Shown here: in pieces, positions 29,512 to 37,103 of the stretch | How positions within the stretch are numbered: the stretch's first letter is position 1 | Layout of the letters: the number at the start of each line of letters is the position of its first letter | NCBI GenBank assembly: GCA_045536815.1 | Contig: JAZSOH010000033.1 | Span: 1-39,271 of the forward strand | Length of the DNA: 39,271 nucleotides | Source: UMGS1279 sp045536815 | GTDB lineage: Bacteria > Bacillota > Clostridia > Oscillospirales > Acutalibacteraceae | Direction of reading: 5' to 3' | Made by a program: the position numbers and the translations under genes | The notes under the pieces: model-generated | Seen by the model: the letters and a program-made list of their open reading frames with translations, nothing else | Databases searched by the model: none | Told to the model about the DNA's origin: nothing

Positions 29512-30846
29512 ATGAAAAAAATTACTTTAGACTACAAGGCTGCATTAAAGTTTTTTCAGGATGAAGAGATTAAAAATATGAATAAACAGGTTATGGCTGC
29601 ACATTCTATGCTTCACGAAAAAACTGGTGAGGGAAGAGAGTTTCTTGGATGGGTTGACCTCCCAAAGAAATACGACAAGGACGAGTTTGCACGAATTAAG
29701 GCGGCTGCAAAAAAAATCAGAGATGACTCAGATGTTTTGATTGTTATCGGAATCGGTGGCTCATATCTCGGAGCAAAAGCCGCAATAGATTTTCTGAGAG
29801 GACCATTTTATAATCATACAACTAACCCGCAAATATTTTTTGCCGGAAACAACATCAGTCCCAACTATATTAATGGATTGCTTAAAACAATCGAGGGGAA
29901 AGACGTGTCTTTGAATATAATCTCTAAATCCGGAACAACCACTGAGCCGGCAATTGCTTTCAGAATTTTCAAGGAATATCTTGAAAATAAATACGGCAAA
30001 GAAGAGGCAAAGAAGAGAATTTATGCTACAACAGATAAGTCTCGGGGTTCGTTGAAGAATCTTGCAGACAAAGAGGGGTATGAAACCTTTGTCGTACCTG
30101 ATGATATTGGTGGAAGATATTCGGTTTTAACCGCTGTTGGTCTTCTTCCAATTGCGGTTTGCGGTGCGGATATTGACAAGCTTATGCAGGGTGCTGCTGA
30201 TGCTATGGATATGTATTCGGTACCTGATGTTGAAAAGAATGATTGCTATAGATATGCTGCGATAAGAAATATTCTCTATAACAAAGGGAAAACGGTTGAA
30301 ATGTTAGTTAATTATGAACCTGAACTCCAGTATATGACTGAATGGTGGAAGCAACTTTTTGGAGAAAGCGAGGGAAAAGATCGTAAGGGAATATTCCCTG
30401 CAGGAGCATGTTTTTCAACAGACCTTCATTCTATGGGACAATACATTCAAGACGGGCTAAGAAACCTTTTTGAAACTGTTCTTTACGTTGAAAACGCAAA
30501 AGAGGATATTGTGATTGGAACTGATGCTGAAAATGTTGACGGTCTTAATTTCCTGAGTGGAAAAACTGTTGATTATGTTAACAAAAAAGCTTTTGAAGGA
30601 ACACTTCTCGCACATACTGACGGCGAGGTACCTAACCTGGTTTTAAAGATCGAAACTCTTGATGAATATAACCTGGGTCAACTCTTTTATTTCTTTGAAA
30701 AGGCATGCGGAATAAGCGGTTATATATTGGGTGTAAATCCGTTTGACCAGCCGGGTGTGGAAGGCTACAAGAAAAATATGTTTGCCCTTCTTGGAAAGCC
30801 CGGCTACGAGAATGAGAAAGAAGCTTTAGAAAAAAGGTTGAAGTAA
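29512..30846 (+). CDS. pgi: Glucose-6-phosphate isomerase
   Basis: Pgi interconverts glucose-6-phosphate and fructose-6-phosphate. The 444-residue length matches the short Firmicute form. Landmarks are GIGGSYLGAKAAIDFL (about 79-94), the phosphate-binding ISKSGTTTEPAIAFR (about 139-153), DDIGGRYSVLTAVGLLP (about 197-213, the PGI signature 1 region), the catalytic glutamate near FGESEGKDRKG (about 284-294), SMGQYIQDG (about 310-318) and the C-terminal GVNPFDQPGVEGYK (about 408-421) with the catalytic lysine. The ribosome site is AAAGGAG. Together with pgcA it feeds hexose phosphate into or out of glycogen. Confidence 0.97.
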   Translation: MKKITLDYKAALKFFQDEEIKNMNKQVMAAHSMLHEKTGEGREFLGWVDLPKKYDKDEFARIKAAAKKIRDDSDVLIVIGIGGSYLGAKAAIDFLRGPFYNHTTNPQIFFAGNNISPNYINGLLKTIEGKDVSLNIISKSGTTTEPAIAFRIFKEYLENKYGKEEAKKRIYATTDKSRGSLKNLADKEGYETFVVPDDIGGRYSVLTAVGLLPIAVCGADIDKLMQGAADAMDMYSVPDVEKNDCYRYAAIRNILYNKGKTVEMLVNYEPELQYMTEWWKQLFGESEGKDRKGIFPAGACFSTDLHSMGQYIQDGLRNLFETVLYVENAKEDIVIGTDAENVDGLNFLSGKTVDYVNKKAFEGTLLAHTDGEVPNLVLKIETLDEYNLGQLFYFFEKACGISGYILGVNPFDQPGVEGYKKNMFALLGKPGYENEKEALEKRLK

Positions 30847-30912
30847 CTGCATGGGGTATTCTGGCAAAGAGCAATAAAAAATCAGTAACTATACCCAATT
30901 GGATATAAAATG

Positions 30913-30959
30913 AGGGCGTTGGCTCAATTTGTGAAAAATCACTTATTGAGGCACGCCCT
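30913..30959. terminator. Bidirectional terminator between pgi and malQ
   Basis: AGGGCGT (30913-30919) pairs with ACGCCCT (30953-30959), and CTCAAT (30923-30928) with ATTGAG (30945-30950). The stem ends in TTTATTT on the plus strand, just before the malQ stop on the other strand. Confidence 0.75.
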
Positions 30960-30964
30960 TTATT

Positions 30965-32398
30965 TCAAATTCTTGAATACAGCTTGTTTAAACGGCGATA
31001 TTTTGCTTTATCAATGCTATCAAGCTGTTCCTTTGTGATTCTGTATCCCCAGTTGCCCTCAGCTCTGCCGGGGGTGTTTAATCTGGTGTCAGAGCCATAG
31101 CCCAGCAAATCCTGAATGGGCATAATGACCAGCCCTGCATGAGATGCAAGCATAGTACGGATTATGGCATCACAGCCGTTTTTCCAAGATTCTCCTTTGT
31201 GTCCGCAATACGCAAGCATATTGCGTCTGTTTTCGTCATCAAGTTCCCACAGATACCCAAGTAAGGTGTTGTTATCGTGAGTTCCTGTATATGCAACACA
31301 ATGATTGGGATAGTTATGGGGAAGATGAGGGGAATTTTTATCGCCCATAAATGCAAATTGAAAAACTTTCATACCAGGGAAGCCACTGGCCTTGAGAAGT
31401 TTAACCACATCTTCGGTAATGAGACCTAAATCTTCTGCGATAACCATTGTATCGGTTAAGCTGTCCTTAATTGCATCAATTAGCTTCATGCCGGGGCCCT
31501 TAGTCATCACACCTTCTTTTGCTGTTTTTGCCGAAAAGGGAACTTCCCAAAAGGATTCAATGGCTCTAAAGTGGTCAATTCGAATTCCGTCAAACATTGT
31601 TTTCATATGGGATATTCTATCTTTCCACCATCTGAAACCATCTGCTTCCATTGCTTCCCAGTCATATATAGGATTTCCCCAAAGCTGACCTTCTGCAGAA
31701 AAATAATCAGGTGGAACACCTGCAACAGTAACAGGCAAATTGTCTTCGCTAAGCTTAAAAAGTTGTTTATCTGCCCACACATCGCTGCTGTCAAGGGCAA
31801 CATAAATTGGCATATCACCAATAATTTGAATGCCTTTGCAGTTTGCGTATTTTCTTATTTCTGCCCATTGTGTAAAAAATTCATATTGAATGAACTTCCA
31901 CATAAATAAGTCTTCGTTATTATAAGTCTCGGTGTCCCATTTATACCATGGTTTGTTGGCATTTGCATTTTTAATAGCCATAAATTTACAAAAGTTCTCA
32001 ATATATGGGTTTTGAGCTACAAACTTTTCAATATCTTCTTTGTTGGTGGTTCGGTATGCTGCAATCTTCAAAATTGCCAGTCTTTCATTATACAAACGCT
32101 CATATTCGCACACATAAGGAGTATGTTGTTTTTGTGAAATAAGTTCATCTTTAGTCAACAGTCCCTTGTTATGTAGAATTTCCAAACTGACAAAGTAGGG
32201 GTTGCCCGCAAAGGAGGATGTAGACTTGTAGGGGGAATTGCATTCATCAGATGGACAAAATGGCAAGACCTGCCAGTAAGAATAGCCGCAATCGGCTAAA
32301 AAATCAATGAATAATTTTCCGTGGCAGCCAAAGTCGCCAATGGAATAATCTCCAAATAAGGAGGATATATGCATCAAGACACCGCTTTTTCTCTCCAA
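30965..32398 (-). CDS. malQ: 4-alpha-glucanotransferase (amylomaltase), GH77
   Basis: MalQ transfers alpha-1,4-glucan segments between chains and processes short maltooligosaccharides left by phosphorylase. The 477-residue protein begins ERKSGVLMHISSLFGDYSIGDFG, as do GH77 enzymes. The catalytic residues are visible: nucleophile aspartate in GIRIDHFRAIESFWEVP (about 279), acid/base glutamate in MVIAEDLGLIT (about 327), and transition-state aspartate in YTGTHDNNTLLGY (about 378). It starts with TTG at 32398. A GGAG lies 8 bases upstream, and the nearby ATG is out of frame. The gene is antisense to its glycogen neighbours, with its own promoter. Confidence 0.95.
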   Translation of the reverse strand: MERKSGVLMHISSLFGDYSIGDFGCHGKLFIDFLADCGYSYWQVLPFCPSDECNSPYKSTSSFAGNPYFVSLEILHNKGLLTKDELISQKQHTPYVCEYERLYNERLAILKIAAYRTTNKEDIEKFVAQNPYIENFCKFMAIKNANANKPWYKWDTETYNNEDLFMWKFIQYEFFTQWAEIRKYANCKGIQIIGDMPIYVALDSSDVWADKQLFKLSEDNLPVTVAGVPPDYFSAEGQLWGNPIYDWEAMEADGFRWWKDRISHMKTMFDGIRIDHFRAIESFWEVPFSAKTAKEGVMTKGPGMKLIDAIKDSLTDTMVIAEDLGLITEDVVKLLKASGFPGMKVFQFAFMGDKNSPHLPHNYPNHCVAYTGTHDNNTLLGYLWELDDENRRNMLAYCGHKGESWKNGCDAIIRTMLASHAGLVIMPIQDLLGYGSDTRLNTPGRAEGNWGYRITKEQLDSIDKAKYRRLNKLYSRI

Positions 32399-32436
32399 AA
32401 AATCAACTCCATTTTAGTAAGCATACAACCATAGCA

Positions 32437-32465
32437 TTTATATCATATTTTGACTAAAATTGCAA
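32437..32465 (-). promoter_or_regulatory. Possible promoter of malQ
   Basis: On the minus strand TTGCAA (32465-32460) and TATAAA (32442-32437) are 17 bases apart, about 39 bases before the TTG start. Each differs from consensus at one position. Confidence 0.45.
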
Positions 32466-32521
32466 GTGAAAAATGGGATAGAAGTAATCTTTCTTTTTCG
32501 GGGGATGAAATTGTGATATTC

Positions 32522-32550
32522 TTGACATAAATGGTATTTTGATGTATAAT
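32522..32550 (+). promoter_or_regulatory. Sigma-A promoter of the glgB-remnant/glgCDAP operon
   Basis: TTGACA (32522-32527) and TATAAT (32545-32550) with exactly 17 bases between them, both perfect. The glgB remnant begins 12 bases downstream, so the promoter is intact even though the first gene is dead, and it probably now serves glgC onwards. Confidence 0.87.
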
Positions 32551-32561
32551 ATTGTTAAAGT

Positions 32562-33313
32562 ATGAATTATATTCATGTAGAGCTTATGCCTGTCAGCGAA
32601 TATCCATATGACCCATCATGGGGATATCAGGTGACAGGGTATTATGCGCCGACGTCACGATACGGACACCTAAGGATTTTATGAAATTGGTTGATAAATT
32701 CCATGCCGCGGGTATAGGTGTAATTTTGGATTGGGCAGGTGCTCATTTCCCTAAGGACGAGAATGGACTATACGAATTTGATGGCAGTTGCCTGTATGAA
32801 TCAAGTGTTCCACTTCAAAACGAACATCCGGACTGCAAGACCCGAATTTTTGATTATTCTAGATATGAGGCTAGATCGTTTTTAATATCAAATGTTGTAT
32901 ACTGGCTTGACAAATATCACATTGATGGTATTCGGGTAGATGCAGTTGCATCAATGCTTTATCTGGATTATGGCAGACAAGATGGTCAGTGGTGCCCAAT
33001 CAATACGGTGGATTGCCCATGATGACCATGACCAAAGCGTTATTTCCTTCATCCGCAGAGATAATAAAGGCAAGGAAATAGTAGTTGTATGTAATTTTTG
33101 TCCTGTTATGCGAAAAAAATTATCGAATTGGAGTGCCGGAGGAGAGAGTTTAAAGTCGTGCTTTCAAGTGATAGTTCTAAATATGGCGGAACAGGAACTA
33201 GGCTTCCAAGACGCAGAACAAAGAAAATACCTATGCACGGATTTGAACAGTCAATTTCTGTAACCCTTTTGCCTCTTTCTACTGTGTATTATACGAAAGT
33301 GGCTAATAAATAA
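32562..33313 (+). pseudogene. glgB: 1,4-alpha-glucan branching enzyme pseudogene
   Basis: Three reading frames together give a broken GlgB. Frame one (from 32562) reads IHVELMPVSEYPYDPSWGYQ and then TSRYG. A one-base deletion near 32666 shifts to TPKDFMKLVDKFHAAGIGV, HFPKDENGLYEFDG and GIRVDAVASMLYLDYGRQDGQW, which keeps the nucleophile aspartate. A slip near 32998 and a deletion of roughly 200 codons (junction about 33005-33012) then join it to RWIAHDDHDQSVISFIRRDN and VVVCNFCPVMRK, part of the C-terminal domain. At least one more slip near 33113-33150 precedes VVLSSDSSKYGGTG and the end SISVTLLPLSTVYY. The N-terminal domains are absent, and the deletion removes the acid/base glutamate and the third aspartate of GH13. 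It cannot be functional. Confidence 0.93.
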
Positions 33314-33320
33314 GATAAAA

Positions 33321-33338
33321 ACACATCCTATGATGTGT
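33321..33338 (+). promoter_or_regulatory. Small hairpin directly before the glgC ribosome site
   Basis: ACACATC (33321-33327) and GATGTGT (33332-33338) form a perfect 7-bp stem with loop CTAT, immediately followed by AAAGGAGG. It could affect glgC translation or mark an mRNA processing point after the dead glgB. Confidence 0.4.
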
Positions 33339-33354
33339 AAAGGAGGTTATTCTT

Positions 33355-34539
33355 ATGTTAGACAGAAGAAAAAAATGTATCGCTATGCTGCTTGCAGGTG
33401 GACAAGGCAGTAGGTTGTTGGTTCTTACCAACAAAACGGCTAAGCCGGCAGTACCTTTTGGAGGCAAATATCGTATTATAGATTTTCCTCTTTCTAACTG
33501 TGTCAATTCAGGAATAGACACAGTTGGTATTTTGACTCAGTATCAGCCATTGGAGTTAAACGATTACATTGGTAATGGTCAACCCTGGGGGCTTAACAGA
33601 AATTTCGGCGGTGTCCATATCTTACCACCATATACACAATCAGAAAAAATGGAGTGGTATAAAGGAACAGCAAACGCTATATACCAAAACCTTCACTTTA
33701 TAAAAAGCTATAACCCCGAGAATGTAGTAATTCTGTCGGGAGACCACATATATAAAATGGACTACTCAAAGTTGCTTAAGTTTCATATTGAAAACGATGC
33801 AGAATGTACCATAGCTGTCCGCACGGTGCCTATGGAAGAGGCTAGTCGATTCGGTATTATGAATGTCAACCCCGATGGTTCGATTTATGAATTTGAAGAA
33901 AAACCTAAAAATCCAAAGAGCAATTTGGCATCCATGGGAGTTTATATTTTTAAAAGCGATATTCTTTGCCAATACCTTATTGCAGATGAGGCAGATGAAA
34001 ATTCGGATAACGATTTTGGAAAAAACGTTATACCAGCCCTCCTACGTGACCAAAGAAGGTTGTATGCGTACAAATTTGATGGCTACTGGAAGGATGTTGG
34101 TACAATACATAGCTTGTGGGAAGCCAATATGGAACTTTTAGATGGCACTTTTAATATTCGTGATAAGGTGTTCAAAACCTATGCACGAAATTATGCAAAA
34201 CCATCTAGCTATATTGCTAAAAACAGTGAAATTAAGAATTCCTTTGTTGCTGAAGGTTGCTTGGTCAAGGGGAAAATCAGTCACTCCGTTGCATCTACTG
34301 GCTGCATTATTGAAGAAGATGTTGAAATATACGACAGCGTGATTATGCCTGAAGCTGTTATAAAAAAAGGCGCAGTTATTAAGTATGCCATTATAGGTGA
34401 GGGTGCAGTTGTTGATGAAAACGCAAGAGTTGGCGATGTCCCTGAGTTCTACGATGAAGAGGAATGGGGCATCAGTGTAGTGGGAAAAGGCGAACATATT
34501 GCAAAAAACACTACAATAAAACCGAATCAGGTTGTGTGA
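33355..34539 (+). CDS. glgC: Glucose-1-phosphate adenylyltransferase catalytic subunit
   Basis: GlgC makes ADP-glucose, the committed step of bacterial glycogen synthesis. The 394-residue protein has an N-terminal nucleotidyltransferase domain with AMLLAGGQGSRLLVLTNKTAKPAVPFGGKYRIIDFPLSNC (about 9-48, in parts), the catalytic aspartate in VVILSGDHIYKMDY (about 123-136) and FEEKPKNPKS (about 180-189). The C-terminal left-handed beta-helix runs from about residue 290, with repeats such as SVIMPEAVIKKGAVIKYAII. Leu in RLLVLT replaces a residue that is usually Gly or Lys, probably neutral. It has a strong AAAGGAGG site and is followed by glgD after 16 bases. GlgC/GlgD heteromers are typical of Firmicutes. 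Confidence 0.96.
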   Translation: MLDRRKKCIAMLLAGGQGSRLLVLTNKTAKPAVPFGGKYRIIDFPLSNCVNSGIDTVGILTQYQPLELNDYIGNGQPWGLNRNFGGVHILPPYTQSEKMEWYKGTANAIYQNLHFIKSYNPENVVILSGDHIYKMDYSKLLKFHIENDAECTIAVRTVPMEEASRFGIMNVNPDGSIYEFEEKPKNPKSNLASMGVYIFKSDILCQYLIADEADENSDNDFGKNVIPALLRDQRRLYAYKFDGYWKDVGTIHSLWEANMELLDGTFNIRDKVFKTYARNYAKPSSYIAKNSEIKNSFVAEGCLVKGKISHSVASTGCIIEEDVEIYDSVIMPEAVIKKGAVIKYAIIGEGAVVDENARVGDVPEFYDEEEWGISVVGKGEHIAKNTTIKPNQVV

Positions 34540-34555
34540 GAGAAGAGGCGTAACA

Positions 34556-35671
34556 ATGAACAAATTATCAGGTATCATTTTTTCCAATATCTATGATGCA
34601 TCGCTGGGAGAACTTACAGCTAAACGAACTGTAGCATCTTTGCCATTTGGTGGAAGATATAGACAGATTGATTATGTTTTGTCCAATATGGTGAATTCAG
34701 GAATTACTTCTATTGGAGTTATCACAAAATATAACTATGAGTCGCTTATGGACCATTTGGGTTCATGTGAAGAATGGGATCTTAACCGTAAAACGGGTGG
34801 GTTGTTTATTATTCCTCCGTTTGCATCGGGAAAGTCCGAGGTTTATCACGGAAAACTTGAGGCACTTCATACTGCACTTAATTTTTTGAATTCTCAAAAG
34901 AGTGAATATGTTTTGCTTTCGGATACAATAACTATTTGTAATATAGATTATCGTGAGGTGCTTGCTGAACATATTGCATCCGGTAAGGATATCTCTGTTG
35001 TTGTGTCTGCCAAAAGTGAGAACAATATTAACTATCCCGTAATTTTTGAAACAAATGATGATAAGAGTACTAAAACCATAAATTTAAATTGTGAGGCAAA
35101 GGCGGGGGCTCTTGTCGGTCTTGGTATGTTTATCATGAAGCGAGAGGCCCTTATAGAAGTAATTATAGAAAGTGTTGCGGCAGGGCGTTATCACTTTGAA
35201 AAAGACTTTTTGCAGAAATATTTTAACGATAATAAGCTTACGGTGAACACGTATGAATTTGAGGGGATTGTACTTAGAAACCGTGACATAACATCATATC
35301 TTAAAAACAATATCAAGCTTATTGATGAAGAAATTCAAAAAGATCTATATAAATCGTCATCACCAATTTATACAAAGGTTCGCGATGAGATGCCCACATA
35401 TTACGGAGGAAATTCCGTAGTTGATGAATGTATTGTAGCTGATGGCTGCAAAATCTATGGCGAGCTAAAAAATTCTGTTTTATTCCGGGATGCAACTATA
35501 GAGGAGGGTGCTCAGGTTATTGGCTCTATTGTGATGCAGGGAAGCAAAATAGAAAAAGGTGCTTATATAGAAAATGCTATTATCGATAAGAATGTAACAA
35601 TAACTGAAGGTACACGTCTTGTAGGTGTGCCCACCAACCCTGTTATCGTTAAGAAAGGTGAGACAATATGA
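34556..35671 (+). CDS. glgD: ADP-glucose pyrophosphorylase regulatory subunit
   Basis: GlgD is a non-catalytic paralogue of GlgC that activates it and alters its regulation in Firmicutes. The 371-residue protein (start ATG 34556, MNKLSGIIFSNIYDASLGEL) lacks the GGxGxRL pyrophosphorylase signature, having TAKRTVASLPFGGRYRQID in its place, which defines the GlgD group. SDTITICNIDY replaces the catalytic GDH block. A C-terminal beta-helix (about 290-370) remains. The in-frame start 24 bases earlier lies inside glgC and is not preferred. GAAGAGG serves as ribosome site. Its stop overlaps the glgA start (ATGA). Confidence 0.95.
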   Translation: MNKLSGIIFSNIYDASLGELTAKRTVASLPFGGRYRQIDYVLSNMVNSGITSIGVITKYNYESLMDHLGSCEEWDLNRKTGGLFIIPPFASGKSEVYHGKLEALHTALNFLNSQKSEYVLLSDTITICNIDYREVLAEHIASGKDISVVVSAKSENNINYPVIFETNDDKSTKTINLNCEAKAGALVGLGMFIMKREALIEVIIESVAAGRYHFEKDFLQKYFNDNKLTVNTYEFEGIVLRNRDITSYLKNNIKLIDEEIQKDLYKSSSPIYTKVRDEMPTYYGGNSVVDECIVADGCKIYGELKNSVLFRDATIEEGAQVIGSIVMQGSKIEKGAYIENAIIDKNVTITEGTRLVGVPTNPVIVKKGETI

Positions 35672-37095
35672 AGATACTATATGCAGCAAGTGAGGCTGCA
35701 CCTTTTATAAAAAGTGGCGGTCTTGGTGATGTTGCGCAGGCGCTTCCGGCAGCTTTGGCCAAGGAAAAAGATGTTGAGGTAAGTGTCTTTATACCATACT
35801 ATAAATCTATTAAGGATAATCCTGATATTAAGGTTGAGTTTGTTAAAAGCTTTAGCGTTTGTGTTGCTTGGCGCACAGAATATGTTGGAATATTTAAGGC
35901 AATAAGCCGAAGTAAGAAATTGAGCTATTATTTTGTGGATAACGAACATTATTTTTATCGCGACGGTATTTATGGTCACTATGATGATGGCGAAAGGTTT
36001 ACATTTTTTTCTTTGGCAATTTTGGAGTCTATGCGCCAGCTTGATTATTTTCCTGATATAATTCATTGCAATGATTGGCAAACAGCACTTATTCCGGTGC
36101 TCAAAAAAGCTTTGTATCACGGCGTTTATGACAACACACGGACTGTGTTTACCATACATAACATTGAATATCAAGGCAAGATGCCAAATGAATTTATGCA
36201 GGATGTCATTGGCATTGACGAATATTATAGAAATGTTTTAACCTATGACAACTGCATAAATTTTATGAAAAGTGCCATAGTTATGGCGGATAAGATAACC
36301 ACAGTGTCGAAAACTTATTCCCACGAAATCCGTTATGCTTATTTTGCCCACGGTTTGCAGGATGTTTTAAAAGAGAATGAATATAAAATTGCAGGCATTG
36401 TTAACGGCATTAACACTGAACTTTACAATCCTGCAAAGGATTCGCTTATTTTTGAAAACTATACTGCATCTGACCTTTCAGGAAAGGCTAAAAACAAGGC
36501 AGAACTTCAGAAAATGCTTGGTCTTGCAGTTTCACCTGATGTACCGATGATAGCTATGATTACCAGATTGGCAAGTCATAAAGGGCTTGACCTTGTGGAA
36601 TATGTTATGGGTGATCTTATGCGAAGAAACCTGCAACTTGTAGTCATTGGAACTGGCGATTCAAAATATGAGGATATGTTTAATTTTAACGCATATATTC
36701 ATAGTGATAAAATGTCTGCAAATATTACCTTTAATCTGGAACTTGCAAATAAGCTTTATGCGGCAGCGGATATGTTTTTAATGCCGTCTAAAAGTGAACC
36801 TTGTGGTCTGTCTCAGCTTATTGCTATGAGATATGGAACGGTGCCTATTGTCCGTGAAACCGGCGGTCTTGTTGATACAGTGCCACCGCTAAACACAGAG
36901 ACTTTAGAGGGTAAAGGTTTTACATTTAAGGGTTATAATGCCCACGATATGCTCGGTGCAATTGACCGGTGTATTAATTTTTACGGCGATCGCGAAAAGT
37001 GGGAGAAGCACATAAAGAATCTCATTAAATATAACAGCGGTTGGAAGAATTCAGTAAGTGAATATTTAAATATATATTATGAGTTAACACGGTAG
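35668..37095 (+). CDS. glgA: Glycogen synthase (ADP-glucose), GT5
   Basis: GlgA extends alpha-1,4-glucan from ADP-glucose. The 475-residue length is typical. The ADP-glucose site KSGGLGDVAQALPAAL (Lys17, about 17-32) is intact. HCNDWQTALIPV (about 131-142), TVFTIHNIEYQGKMP (about 156-170), GIVNGINTELYNP (about 241-253), MITRLASHKGLDL (about 295-307) and the C-terminal SKSEPCGLSQLIAMRYGTVPIVRETGGLVDTV block, with the conserved glutamate of GT5, are all present. Its ATG overlaps the glgD stop, so the genes are translationally coupled. Linear glucan is the expected product because the linked branching enzyme is dead. Confidence 0.97.
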   Translation: MKILYAASEAAPFIKSGGLGDVAQALPAALAKEKDVEVSVFIPYYKSIKDNPDIKVEFVKSFSVCVAWRTEYVGIFKAISRSKKLSYYFVDNEHYFYRDGIYGHYDDGERFTFFSLAILESMRQLDYFPDIIHCNDWQTALIPVLKKALYHGVYDNTRTVFTIHNIEYQGKMPNEFMQDVIGIDEYYRNVLTYDNCINFMKSAIVMADKITTVSKTYSHEIRYAYFAHGLQDVLKENEYKIAGIVNGINTELYNPAKDSLIFENYTASDLSGKAKNKAELQKMLGLAVSPDVPMIAMITRLASHKGLDLVEYVMGDLMRRNLQLVVIGTGDSKYEDMFNFNAYIHSDKMSANITFNLELANKLYAAADMFLMPSKSEPCGLSQLIAMRYGTVPIVRETGGLVDTVPPLNTETLEGKGFTFKGYNAHDMLGAIDRCINFYGDREKWEKHIKNLIKYNSGWKNSVSEYLNIYYELTR

Positions 37096-37103
37096 AAGGA
37101 AAA

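Noticed and set aside
32618..33022. Frame read as an independent short gene
   Set aside because: Its product is the central part of GlgB, entered after a frameshift. The apparent start is out of frame with the real beginning.
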